This document shows, piece after piece, positions 7,006 through 15,373 of a stretch of DNA of 51,514 nt (within the stretch, counting starts at the first letter, position 1; the number at the start of each line of letters is the position of its first letter). The notes beneath the pieces were generated by a model. The model made no database searches, was not told the origin of the DNA, and saw only the letters and a program-made list of their open reading frames with translations. The DNA is taken from positions 1-51,514 of the forward strand of contig ONJB01000020.1 in assembly GCA_900318015.1 (NCBI GenBank), in the 5' to 3' direction. Position numbers and translations under genes: made by a program. This DNA comes from an uncultured Bacteroidales bacterium (GTDB lineage: Bacteria > Bacteroidota > Bacteroidia > Bacteroidales > UBA932).

Positions 7006-8127
7006 CTATTTTAGGACATAGTCGGAGACGGATTTGAGGCCGGTGGTGCCGAAATAGGAGGCGACGAGGCTGCCTTTGAGATAGACGCGGGTGCCGACGA
7101 GGTCGGGATGGTCCACGAGATTGAGGGCGTCGCGGATGGGGCCTTTGGGAAGTTCGACGGCGATGCAGGAGGCCTTGGACGTCACCGAGGAGCGGGAGGC
7201 GATGGCAAGGTGCGTCGCTTTCGTGAATTTGGAGGTCTTCACAGTCGTCCCGGCCGAAGACAGATCCCCCCCGACGATATAGCCGAACACCCAGATGTCA
7301 TCCTCGCCGATATGGTTGGCGGCCTGGGAGACGGAGTAGGCATTGTCGATGTCGGTTCCAGGGTCATCGCCGCCGCTGGAACCCGAGCCACCGCTCCCGG
7401 AGCCGCTTCCCGAGCCTCCTCCGCCGATGGCATAGGATTCACTGTTCCAGATCTTGGCCGTGTCTACGGCCACAGTGATGGAACTGGTGGCTGCTGCGCC
7501 GCCATGCGGGGCGGAGATGTTCAGGGTAAGGATGGTCCGGGCATCGAGCGTCCGGGTGAGGAGGGTCTCATCCGCCCCCCGATTGTTCAGGACCAGGGAG
7601 ATGGGCCCGGGTTTGAAATAGGCGATCCGTTTCTCCGAATAGCCGTACATGAGACGGGTATCCCCGGATTTGAGGTAAAGTACTCCGTCGGGGTAGGAGG
7701 TTAGGAAGTCGGGCGCGACCTGGAGGCGCACGCCGGCGTTTTCCAGGACACAGTTCAGGCGGACCGTCACGGTGGCTCCGGCCTTCACGACGACGACCTG
7801 TTCGTCGCCGTACACCGGGCGGGAAAAGCCCGGCGTCGTGAATTCGATGGAATGGACCGCCACCGTATAGCTGCCCGCATCCACCAGGAGGGATTCCGGC
7901 GAGTCGCCATAGGCGCCTTCGTACAGGATTTTCCCCTTTGCATCGGTTACCTTCAGGATGAAATCGTTCGTGTCCGGGATTTCCGCGGAGGCGGCCCGGG
8001 TATCTGCCCCGTTTCCGGCGATGATCCACCGGAGTTCCCCTTGTCCTCCGGACCGGAGTCCGAAGTCGTCACACGCGCCCAGCGCCGCCACCAGCGGCAG
8101 GAGCGCCCACAGTCTTTTGAGTCGCAT
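7006..8127 (-). CDS. Secreted lipoprotein, DUF4493-like with C-terminal DUF6359-like domain
   Basis: A 373-residue predicted lipoprotein with signal MRLKRLWALLPLVAALGAC, in which Cys19 is the lipidation site. The N-terminal two thirds (residues about 25-250) resemble the DUF4493 family of Bacteroidetes surface proteins (ILKVTDAKGKILYEGAYGD and SYTVAVHSIEF strands). A Gly/Ser-rich linker (about 255-275, GGGGSGSGSGSGGSGSSGG) joins a C-terminal domain with the pattern AYSVSQAANHIGEDDIWVFG ... GLKSVSDYVL seen in DUF6359. No enzymatic function is known for either domain; binding or surface scaffolding is a guess. It is transcribed away from the GH54 gene, 201 bases apart. A longer in-frame start exists at 8205 but would place the signal peptide internally, so the shorter start was chosen. 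Confidence 0.75.
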   Translation of the reverse strand: MRLKRLWALLPLVAALGACDDFGLRSGGQGELRWIIAGNGADTRAASAEIPDTNDFILKVTDAKGKILYEGAYGDSPESLLVDAGSYTVAVHSIEFTTPGFSRPVYGDEQVVVVKAGATVTVRLNCVLENAGVRLQVAPDFLTSYPDGVLYLKSGDTRLMYGYSEKRIAYFKPGPISLVLNNRGADETLLTRTLDARTILTLNISAPHGGAAATSSITVAVDTAKIWNSESYAIGGGGSGSGSGSGGSGSSGGDDPGTDIDNAYSVSQAANHIGEDDIWVFGYIVGGDLSSAGTTVKTSKFTKATHLAIASRSSVTSKASCIAVELPKGPIRDALNLVDHPDLVGTRVYLKGSLVASYFGTTGLKSVSDYVLK

Positions 8128-8244
8128 AGCCTTGATTCTTTTACCGGCCGGACACCGCGCCCGGCCGGGTACGAAAATAGCCGGCCCGGCCGGGACCCGG
8201 GACAAGATTCGTTAAAATGTGGCGAAATCTTTCCGGTTGTTTCA

Positions 8245-8292
8245 AAGAAACATGTTTCTTGTCCGCTTTCCCCGGATTTTTCGCTATATTTG
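8245..8292 (+). promoter_or_regulatory. GH54 operon promoter with perfect 16-bp palindrome
   Basis: The -7 box TATATTTG is at 8285-8292, 36 bases before the GH54 ATG. Just upstream is the perfect palindrome AAGAAACATGTTTCTT (8245-8260). No good -33 TTTG occurs at the normal spacing (nearest CTTG at 8258-8261, 23 bases away), so activation through the palindrome is plausible. That role is inference. Confidence 0.55.
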
Positions 8293-8328
8293 CTTACCGG
8301 TAGGACGATAACCAAACCCTTTATAATC

Positions 8329-11300
8329 ATGAAGAAACTTTTGTTCGGAGCGGCCGTTTGCCTCGTGCTCGCCGGGGCGGCGGTGGCTTGCAAGAATCTG
8401 GCGGACAAACGGGCGGCCCTTCCGCGGCCCGAAGGCCCGTGCGACGTGTACGAACGGGGCGGCGCTCCCTGCGTGGCGGCCCACAGTACCACCCGCGCCC
8501 TATATGCGGCCTATGACGGCCCGTTGTATCAGGTCATGCGGGAATCGGACGGCAAGACCCTGGACATCGGCGTGGTCCAGGCTACCGCGGACGATCCTGG
8601 CGGCTATGCCGATGCCGATGCGCAGGACGCCTTCTGCAAGGATACCTACTGCTGGATTACGGTCCTCTATGACCAGTCCGGCAAGGGGAACCATCTGTAT
8701 CAGGCTCCGCGCGGCGGCTTCAGCGGCCCCGCGATGGGCGGTTACAACAATGTTCCCGTGGCCGACTGGGCGCCTGTGAACGTGATGGGCCACAAGGTGT
8801 ACGGCCTGTTCATCGCCCCGGGCATGGGCCTGCGCCTGAACGATCCCGTGGGCACGGCCGTGGACGACCAGGCCGAAGGCCAGTATTGGGTGATCAGCGG
8901 CCACCATTACAATTCCGGATGCTGCTTCGACTACGGCAATGCCGAGACCGACAGCCGCGACGACGGCGACGGTACGATGGAAACCACCTACTTCGGCAAC
9001 CAGCCGGCGTGGTACCATGGCGAGGAACCGGGTCCGTGGATCATGACCGACCAGGAGAACAACCTGGTAGGCTGTGTCAATGACGACCCGAACGACAAGT
9101 TCTGCGAGGGGCTCGAGTCCATCACCTGGCGGTTTGTCACGGCGACGGCCGACGGCGAGCCGCACCACTGGCGCTCCATGGGCGGAAACGCCCAGGAAGG
9201 TCCTCTGAAGGTGTATTACGACGGCGGCCGCATCCGCAACGACCGCAACAGTTACGATCCCATGCGCAAGCAGGGCGCCATCCTGCTGGGCAACGGCGGT
9301 GACAACAGCAACGGCTCCGCCGGTACCTTCTATGAGGCCGCGATGACCGCCGCGGGCACTTTCCCGACGGAGGAACTGAACCAGGCCGTCCAGGCCAATG
9401 TGGTCGCGGCCCGCTACCGGGTGGCGACCCTTGAGGTCTTCCCGTCCCTGAAGGACAACCGTCCGTCGAACGTGCAGACCTTCGTCCCCGGCGGTTCCGC
9501 CAAGACCGTGGTCCGCTTCGTCAATACGACCGATGCCCCCATCGAGGGCCTCACCCTGTCGATGAACCTGCCGAAGGGCTGGAAGGCTTCCGTCGATGGC
9601 AACAAGCAGATGGCGGTCAACTATGCAGTAGCACCCGGTCAGGCAGTCGTCGCCGAGTTCGACGTCCAGGCCGGTTCCGCGTCCTTCAACGGCGACCTGG
9701 AGGCCGTCGCCTCCTGGGACGGCGCCGCCGCCCGGGAGCGCGCCCGCCTCAAGGTCCGCTCCACGGACGCGGTGAAAATCAACGAGTTCAGCGTTACCGA
9801 CGGGTTCATCGAGCTGTACAATGCCGGGGACGAGGAAGTGAATCTCTCCGGTTGGACCGTCCGCCAGCATGCGGCGAACGTCCCGGCTTTCTCCGATATC
9901 AAGGTCCCGTCTGGCACCAAACTGGCCCCGAAGGCATTCTACGTCCTGGGCATGGCCGGTTCCGGCCTGGCAGTGGACGCCGCGAAGGGTGATGACGTCA
10001 TCTATGTCCGCAGCGTCGAAGGCATCAAGCCTGGCGATGAAATCGTCCTCGGCAAGGAAAAGTACACGGTCAAGGCGGTGAACGCTCCCGAGCCGGCCCC
10101 GGCCGCTCCGGGCCGCAATCCGTTCGGCCGCGGCTTCCAGCCCGCCGGCACGCCCACCACGGTGTGGCAGCCGCTCCCGGGCGGCCACGGTGTCGAGTTC
10201 CCGGCCGGATCGACCAACATCCCCGTTACGTCCACCGCGCATTTCCAGGTGGGTCAGAAGATGGCCATCGGCTACGGAACGGACCGTCCCGCCGTCTCCC
10301 GCGTCCTCGAGAAGTATGAGGTCGTGACGGTCACGGAGGTGGGCAAGCCCGGTACGCAGGGGTATCTGTCCATGGACGCGAAACCGGGGGGCACCAACAT
10401 CAAGGTCTCCTCGACGGCCAATATCTCCGTGGGGGACCGCATCCGCCTGGATATCAACAGTGAAGGTCATGGTATTGAAACGGTGACGGTGACGGCCGTG
10501 GGCACGCCTTCCGCACGCAACACGCTGAACGGCCCGCTGCACGAGGACGAAGATCCGGGCACGGGCCTGGACATCGCCGAACCGCTGCAGTTCGCCCACG
10601 CTTCCAACATGCCGTACAGCGTGAACGGAACGGGCATCACGTTCGAGCCCGCCACCAAATTCGCGCATTACAGCAACGAGCCGGTCCTCGCACTGTGCTT
10701 CTCCCTGGAACTGGAACAGCCGCTCAAGTCGGCCCATGCCATCAACGAGCCCGTCGTGGCCGGCTCCGCCGGCTTCTCCGGGAAGGCGGATCTCCTGTTC
10801 GGCGGTCCCGCCCTCTCCCAGAGCGCCGGCAACATCACGCTCCGTGACGCGAAGGGCAACGTCGCCGATGCGCTCAACTACGGTCTCGTCGTGGATCCGT
10901 ATCTGGCAGAAGGCTATCAGGCCGATTCCGGTCTGGAACAGGACGGAAACTTCGTCCGGGTCCCGTATCCGGCCCGCCGCGGCTTCGGTTTCGGCGCCGG
11001 TCCCGCTCCGGCCGTCGCTTCTCTCAGCGCGGGCCGTTTCCCGGATGGCAACGACCTGGATGATAACAAGTTCGATTTCAGCGTGCAGCAGGCTCAGAAC
11101 CTCGCCCTGGCGGCCGAGGCCGGCGCGACCAACCTCAAAGTGACCTCCGTGGAGGGCTTTGTGGAGGGCGGTCCGATCGTCGTGGGCAATACGGAGGTTC
11201 TGACGGTGGCGAAGGTGGGAACACCCGGCAGTACGACCCTGCAGTTCCCGGCAGGTGTGGGCACGAAGACGCTCGTGGTCGTCTCTGCGATGAATTTCAC

Positions 11301-11556
11301 GCCCGGGCAGGAAGTGCTGGTGGGCGGTGAGAACGCCGTCGTCTCCGAAGTGTTCTTCCCGCGTGGTTGGTGGGTCCCTCGTGAGCAGCAGGTCCACAAA
11401 CTGGTTCTCGCAGCGCCGCTTCGCAAGGCCCATAGCGTCGGCGAGGATGTCTCCGGCTCGGGCGTGACGCTTTCCGCGCCGCTGAAGGCCGCCTATCCGG
11501 CCGGTGCGGCCGTGGCTTCCGCCCAGCCCACGCCGGGCGCCGCGAACCGCTATTAG
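8329..11556 (+). CDS. GH54-type alpha-L-arabinofuranosidase lipoprotein with NEW3, lamin-tail and repeat modules
   Basis: A 1075-residue exported enzyme. A lipoprotein-type signal ends at Cys21. Residues about 30-370 closely follow the catalytic domain of fungal AbfB (GH54), which removes terminal arabinofuranose from arabinan and arabinoxylan. The likely nucleophile is Glu243 (in WIMTDQENN) and the acid/base Asp325 (in NGGDNSNG). All six fungal disulfide cysteines are kept: C38/C48, C103/C108 and the vicinal pair C198-C199. The fungal CBM42 is absent. Instead there is a NEW3-like beta domain (about 372-480) and a lamin-tail domain that starts at KINEF (about 483) and ends at PTPGAAN (last residues), interrupted by about five beta modules of the type GATNLKVTSVEGF...G. 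The downstream VKOR-DsbA gene starts one base after its stop. The start chosen is the ATG before KKLLFGAAV; upstream in-frame codons lack coding character. Confidence 0.9.
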   Translation: MKKLLFGAAVCLVLAGAAVACKNLADKRAALPRPEGPCDVYERGGAPCVAAHSTTRALYAAYDGPLYQVMRESDGKTLDIGVVQATADDPGGYADADAQDAFCKDTYCWITVLYDQSGKGNHLYQAPRGGFSGPAMGGYNNVPVADWAPVNVMGHKVYGLFIAPGMGLRLNDPVGTAVDDQAEGQYWVISGHHYNSGCCFDYGNAETDSRDDGDGTMETTYFGNQPAWYHGEEPGPWIMTDQENNLVGCVNDDPNDKFCEGLESITWRFVTATADGEPHHWRSMGGNAQEGPLKVYYDGGRIRNDRNSYDPMRKQGAILLGNGGDNSNGSAGTFYEAAMTAAGTFPTEELNQAVQANVVAARYRVATLEVFPSLKDNRPSNVQTFVPGGSAKTVVRFVNTTDAPIEGLTLSMNLPKGWKASVDGNKQMAVNYAVAPGQAVVAEFDVQAGSASFNGDLEAVASWDGAAARERARLKVRSTDAVKINEFSVTDGFIELYNAGDEEVNLSGWTVRQHAANVPAFSDIKVPSGTKLAPKAFYVLGMAGSGLAVDAAKGDDVIYVRSVEGIKPGDEIVLGKEKYTVKAVNAPEPAPAAPGRNPFGRGFQPAGTPTTVWQPLPGGHGVEFPAGSTNIPVTSTAHFQVGQKMAIGYGTDRPAVSRVLEKYEVVTVTEVGKPGTQGYLSMDAKPGGTNIKVSSTANISVGDRIRLDINSEGHGIETVTVTAVGTPSARNTLNGPLHEDEDPGTGLDIAEPLQFAHASNMPYSVNGTGITFEPATKFAHYSNEPVLALCFSLELEQPLKSAHAINEPVVAGSAGFSGKADLLFGGPALSQSAGNITLRDAKGNVADALNYGLVVDPYLAEGYQADSGLEQDGNFVRVPYPARRGFGFGAGPAPAVASLSAGRFPDGNDLDDNKFDFSVQQAQNLALAAEAGATNLKVTSVEGFVEGGPIVVGNTEVLTVAKVGTPGSTTLQFPAGVGTKTLVVVSAMNFTPGQEVLVGGENAVVSEVFFPRGWWVPREQQVHKLVLAAPLRKAHSVGEDVSGSGVTLSAPLKAAYPAGAAVASAQPTPGAANRY

Positions 11557-11557
11557 C

Positions 11558-12688
11558 ATGACGCTCCGCAGGTTCAAGACCACGGCGCTGCTCCTTTGCG
11601 CCGCCTGCCTCGCCCTCGCCGGATGGATGCTTTTCCATTCCTTGACGGGCGTACAGATGGTGGGCTGCGGCGTGGGTAGCGGGTGTGACAGCGTGATGGG
11701 GAGCCCCTGGGCCTATGTGCTCGGGGGCGTCCCTGTCAGCCTGCCCGCCGTCGTGTCCTACCTCCTGCTGGCGCTCTGCATCGTTTTCCTGGGCGGGGAG
11801 TCCCCGGAGGACCGCTCCCTGGACCGTATCCTTTGGCCGATGATGCTCACCCTCGCCGGCGCCATCGCCGGCGCTGCCCTCTGGTTCTGCTATCTGCAGC
11901 TTTCCGTCCTCCACGCTTTCTGCAAGTACTGCACACTCTTGCATCTGCTCGGGTGCGTGCTCGCCGGTTTGATCCTGGTTGCCGGCCGGACCTTGAGCCT
12001 GTCGAAGGGCCGCTACGGCTGGTTCGCCGTCGGCCTCGTATCGGCGGCCGTATTCGCCTTCGTCCAATCCCGTACGCTGCCGGCGGCAGCCTATGACACC
12101 GGTCGGACAGAGGCGGCGCTTCCGACATTCTCCGAGGGGGAAGTCCCCGTTTTGGGACCGTCGGATGCCCCTGAAGAACTCACCTTGCTGTTCGACTTCC
12201 AGTGCATCCATTGCCGTCGGCTGCATCCGGACCTGCCGGAGCTGTTGGAGAAGGCCGGCGGACAGTACCGCATCCACCTGTGTCCGGTCCCGTTGAGCAG
12301 CGCTTGCAACCCGTACATTCCTTCCACGGGTGTGGACCGCTTCGCCGGATCCTGCCCGCTCACACGCTATGCGCTCGCGGTCTGGTATGCCTGCCCGGAT
12401 GCGTACGGGGCGTATTGGGACTATTTGCTGGGCGGCGGCGACGCGCGTGCGGCCGTTGCTCCGGCCGAGGCGGAAGCCCGTGCCCGGGCGCTTCTGGGCG
12501 AGGATTTCCAAACTGCCGTGAAGGATCCGCGCATCGACGCCTACCTCCGCAAGGTGGAGGAGCTCTTCGGCCGTACGTCCAACGCGGAGAAGAGCGGCGT
12601 GCCGCGCCTCATCCACGGGCAGAAGTGGCTGGTCCCCGAAACGGACCAGGCGGACGAGCTGCTGGAGCTCATCCGCCTGTCCCTGTAA
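11558..12688 (+). CDS. VKOR-DsbA fusion, disulfide-bond-forming membrane enzyme
   Basis: A 376-residue fusion. Residues 1-170 are a vitamin K epoxide reductase-type membrane domain with about five hydrophobic helices, loop cysteines C37 and C43 (CGVGSGC), and the active site C122-KY-C125. Residues about 190-376 form a periplasmic thioredoxin/DsbA-like domain with active site C216-IH-C219 in FDFQCIHC, a second Cys pair (C242, C250) and a cis-Pro candidate in GVPRLIHG. In bacteria such proteins pass electrons from substrate cysteines through the thioredoxin domain to the VKOR domain and then quinone, replacing DsbA plus DsbB. The gene begins one base after the GH54 stop, so the two are almost surely co-transcribed and GH54 is a likely client. 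Residues 145-151 (TLSLSKG) are encoded by a repeat-like DNA segment. Confidence 0.9.
   Translation: MTLRRFKTTALLLCAACLALAGWMLFHSLTGVQMVGCGVGSGCDSVMGSPWAYVLGGVPVSLPAVVSYLLLALCIVFLGGESPEDRSLDRILWPMMLTLAGAIAGAALWFCYLQLSVLHAFCKYCTLLHLLGCVLAGLILVAGRTLSLSKGRYGWFAVGLVSAAVFAFVQSRTLPAAAYDTGRTEAALPTFSEGEVPVLGPSDAPEELTLLFDFQCIHCRRLHPDLPELLEKAGGQYRIHLCPVPLSSACNPYIPSTGVDRFAGSCPLTRYALAVWYACPDAYGAYWDYLLGGGDARAAVAPAEAEARARALLGEDFQTAVKDPRIDAYLRKVEELFGRTSNAEKSGVPRLIHGQKWLVPETDQADELLELIRLSL
11988..12009. repeat. Dispersed-repeat-like segment inside the VKOR-DsbA gene
   Basis: The motif CTTGAGCCTGTCGAAGG is a familiar core of dispersed repeats in many bacterial genomes. Here it stays in frame and encodes SLSKG in a loop between two predicted helices. 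The repeat identity is from recall; a single copy lies in this window. Confidence 0.4.
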
Positions 12689-12702
12689 GAAATCCGTAAA
12701 AA

Positions 12703-13521
12703 CTACCGGAGTACCTGCGTGAAGACCGGCTCCTTGCCGTCTTCCGCCAGGACGTACACCTTGATGAAATGGTCCGGCGCGTCTTCGGCGGCGGGGCCCA
12801 TAGGCAGGTCCTTTGCGGTGAAGAGATACTCTGTTCCGCAAGGCACGGTACGGCTGGCCACCTCGGTCGCCTGGGCGTGGATCATCGGGTAGCTGCCCAC
12901 GGCGGCGTCGAAGATCGCCGCGGCGGCCTCGTCGGCCGGCTTCGGCTCGGAGAACGCCGGCAGGGGAGCGACCTCACCCGCGAGGAATCCATTGGCTTTC
13001 AGGAAGTAATCGACCTCGGCCTTGGCCGCGTCGATGCGGGCGGCGCGCACGCCGTAGCCCGGCAGGATTTCCGCATTCGGGAGCTTCGCCTGCAGGTCCT
13101 TCGTGCTGCTGTCCAGTCCGCCGCTGCCGAAGGTGCAGAACGGGACGACCTTCTTGCCGTCCAGGTTCACGGCTTCCAGCGCGGCGGCCACCGGCGGGGC
13201 GTAGGTGCCCATCCAGATCGGATAGCCGAGGAAAATGATGTCGTAGGCATTGACATCGACGGTAAAGGGCTTGAGCTCAGGAAGTTTGCCTTCCGCGGCA
13301 TCCTTCGCGCAGCGGGCAGCCACGGCCGGGATGTCCCCCTCGTAAGGAACGACGGGGAGGATGGCTTCGAGGTCCGCGCCGAGGGCGTTGGCAATCTCTT
13401 CGGCCACGACCTTCGTCGTGTTCGTCTGGGAATAGTAGAGCACCAGGACCTTCGGTGCCTTCTTCTGGGAGCAGGAGACCGCCAGCACGAGGGCGGCCGC
13501 CAGGATGAGTAACTGTTTCAT
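12703..13521 (-). CDS. Flavodoxin-like lipoprotein
   Basis: A 272-residue predicted lipoprotein, MKQLLILAAALVLAVSC with Cys17 as the lipidation site. It is followed by a flavodoxin-fold domain: the FMN phosphate-binding loop is YYSQTNTTK (about residues 30-38) and the flavin-side loops are FLGYPIWMGTYAPP and CTFGSGGLDSS. It resembles flavodoxin_4-type proteins of Bacteroidetes, but being exported it should act in the periplasm or at the surface. A C-terminal extension of about 90 residues (from PLPAFSEPK on) has no recognised domain. It converges on the VKOR-DsbA gene with 14 bases between stops, so a redox link to that enzyme is possible but unproven. The start was chosen at the signal peptide; an in-frame extension to 13605 passes through the promoter. 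Confidence 0.85.
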   Translation of the reverse strand: MKQLLILAAALVLAVSCSQKKAPKVLVLYYSQTNTTKVVAEEIANALGADLEAILPVVPYEGDIPAVAARCAKDAAEGKLPELKPFTVDVNAYDIIFLGYPIWMGTYAPPVAAALEAVNLDGKKVVPFCTFGSGGLDSSTKDLQAKLPNAEILPGYGVRAARIDAAKAEVDYFLKANGFLAGEVAPLPAFSEPKPADEAAAAIFDAAVGSYPMIHAQATEVASRTVPCGTEYLFTAKDLPMGPAAEDAPDHFIKVYVLAEDGKEPVFTQVLR

Positions 13522-13560
13522 ACGTATGTTATTTGTTTGGCTTCCGTATTTTGAATCATG

Positions 13561-13568
13561 CAAATATA
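13561..13568 (-). promoter_or_regulatory. -7 element for the flavodoxin-like lipoprotein gene
   Basis: TATATTTG on the minus strand, about 40 bases upstream of the ATG at 13521. No clear -33 partner was seen. Confidence 0.5.
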
Positions 13569-13626
13569 GCAACAGATTTCGGTTTCCGTCGTTTTTTTCG
13601 TACATTAGGGGCCGTTAAACCCTGAA

Positions 13627-15348
13627 ATGATGACTCTCCGCCCCGCTTTCGTCCGGTTTTTCCTCTTCCTGGCCGTGGTGATCCTCTCCGCGCCGGCCCT
13701 GCCGGCCCGGGAACAGAAGGTGCGGGACGTGGACATCAACATCACCCTCATCAAGAACGGGAACATTGTCGTCCACGAGCGCTGGGACGTCGATACCGGC
13801 GACGGAATCACGGAATGGTACCTGGTCCGGGGGAACCTCGGGGACATCGAAATCGAGCGTTTCTCCGTCTATGACGGGGACAACGACAAGCTGCAGGATG
13901 TCGGAGAGTGGGACGTGAACCGCTCCCGGGCCGAAAAGGCGGGCAAATACGGCATCGTCCACAAGGCGGACGGCGTGGAATTGTGCTGGGGAGTAGGGGA
14001 GTACGGCGACCATGTGTACCACGCCATCTACGTGATGACCCGGGCCGTCAAGTCGCTCCAGGACTATGACATGATGCACCTCCAGGTGCTCTCGCCCGGG
14101 CTTTCCTCGCCGCCGGAGCATGTGAAGGTCCGCGTCAACCGGGACGAGATCCAGCTGGATACGACGAACACGCGGATCTGGGGATTCGGCTTTGCCGGCC
14201 GCTCCGCCTTCGAAGAGGACGGCACCATCGTCTTCGAATCGGAAGGTCCGCTGGACACGGAGGATTCCGTGATCCTCCTCCTGCGCTTCGACAAGGGCCA
14301 TTTCAGTTCCCCAAGCGTGCAGGACCGTCCTTTCCAGGAAGTGCTGGACCAGGCGATGGAAGGGGCCGATTTCGGGTCGGACGAAGAGAAGGACCCGATT
14401 GCGACAGGGATCGCCTTCTTCTTCACCAGCCTCTTCGTGTGGTTCGCGTTCTTGCGGCCCATCTTCCGCATTTTCCGCGGGATCGGCGGCTCGGACAACA
14501 AGCTCAAACTCGCTTTCAAGCCCTCCTCCGTGGACTGGTACCGGGACATTCCCTTGGACGGGGACCTGCGGATGGCGAATTATATCCTCACCCGGAGCGG
14601 GAATGCCCCGCCTGCCGGCGGGCTTCCGCTCGCGGCCGTCCTCCGGCTCATCCACAACGGCTGCCTCCGTGTGAACCGGGAGGCGGAAGGGGAGGCCGTC
14701 CTTTCCTTCACGGACAACAACCTGGACCGGGTCGATGCGGCTTCGCGCAGCCTCTATTCCGTGCTGAAGCAATCCTCCGGCAAGGACAACCTCCTGCAGG
14801 ACAAGGAGTTCTCCAATTGGGCGAAGGATCATTCCCGGCAGGTCTACGACTGGTCCAAGCGTGCGAAGGAAGAGGGTGTTTCCGCCTTGAACCAGGCGGG
14901 ACTGTACACCCCGGCGAAGAAGACGCTCACGGAAGCCGGCCAGTTCGAGGCCCGCAGGCTCTTCGGCCTCAAGTCGTTCCTCTCCAAGTTCACGCTGGTG
15001 GACCAGCGTGAGGCCATCGAGGCGAACCTCTGGAAAGAATATATGGTTTATGGCGCCCTGTTCGGCCTGACCGACCGGGTATGCAAGCAACTCAAGGATA
15101 TCGACCCGTCCCTCTTCAAGGAGGCCTTCCGCTACGACCTCGGCGATCTCGATTCCGTCCTGTCGGTGGGCCGGTCCCTTTCCTCGACCGTCACCCGGGC
15201 CGCCCTCCGCGGCGCTCCTTCCTATTCCTCCGGCTCCGGCGGTTCCAGCAGCCGCTCCAGTTCCAGCAGCCGCGGATACGGGGGCTCCACTTCCCGCAGC
15301 GGCGGTCGCGGCTACAGCGGCGGCGGACGTGGAGGCGGTGGGAGATAG
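13627..15348 (+). CDS. DUF2207 membrane protein with Ser/Gly-rich tail
   Basis: A 573-residue protein of the DUF2207 (YciQ-like) family. A signal peptide (residues 1-27, ending ALPA) precedes an extracytoplasmic beta domain (about 28-240) with the family pattern DINITLIKNGNIVVHERWD. A hydrophobic segment spans about 257-280 (IATGIAFFFTSLFVWFAFL). The C-terminal cytoplasmic domain contains WKEYMVYGALFGL, the most conserved stretch of the family. The last 45 residues are almost only Ser, Gly, Arg and Tyr, also usual in this family. The molecular function is unknown. The DAACS symporter gene follows 25 bases later and may be co-transcribed. Confidence 0.85.
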   Translation: MMTLRPAFVRFFLFLAVVILSAPALPAREQKVRDVDINITLIKNGNIVVHERWDVDTGDGITEWYLVRGNLGDIEIERFSVYDGDNDKLQDVGEWDVNRSRAEKAGKYGIVHKADGVELCWGVGEYGDHVYHAIYVMTRAVKSLQDYDMMHLQVLSPGLSSPPEHVKVRVNRDEIQLDTTNTRIWGFGFAGRSAFEEDGTIVFESEGPLDTEDSVILLLRFDKGHFSSPSVQDRPFQEVLDQAMEGADFGSDEEKDPIATGIAFFFTSLFVWFAFLRPIFRIFRGIGGSDNKLKLAFKPSSVDWYRDIPLDGDLRMANYILTRSGNAPPAGGLPLAAVLRLIHNGCLRVNREAEGEAVLSFTDNNLDRVDAASRSLYSVLKQSSGKDNLLQDKEFSNWAKDHSRQVYDWSKRAKEEGVSALNQAGLYTPAKKTLTEAGQFEARRLFGLKSFLSKFTLVDQREAIEANLWKEYMVYGALFGLTDRVCKQLKDIDPSLFKEAFRYDLGDLDSVLSVGRSLSSTVTRAALRGAPSYSSGSGGSSSRSSSSSRGYGGSTSRSGGRGYSGGGRGGGGR

Positions 15349-15373
15349 TGTTCACCCCGGCAATTGACAGAAG

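Noticed and set aside
8500-11583. A 1027-codon frame antisense to the GH54 gene
   Set aside because: Shadow of the GH54 gene, with His/Arg/Gly-rich composition and no family features.
15193-15345. Ser/Gly-rich repeat at the end of the DUF2207 gene as a possible tandem repeat element
   Set aside because: It is ordinary coding low complexity, also seen in other DUF2207 proteins, and has no regular unit length.
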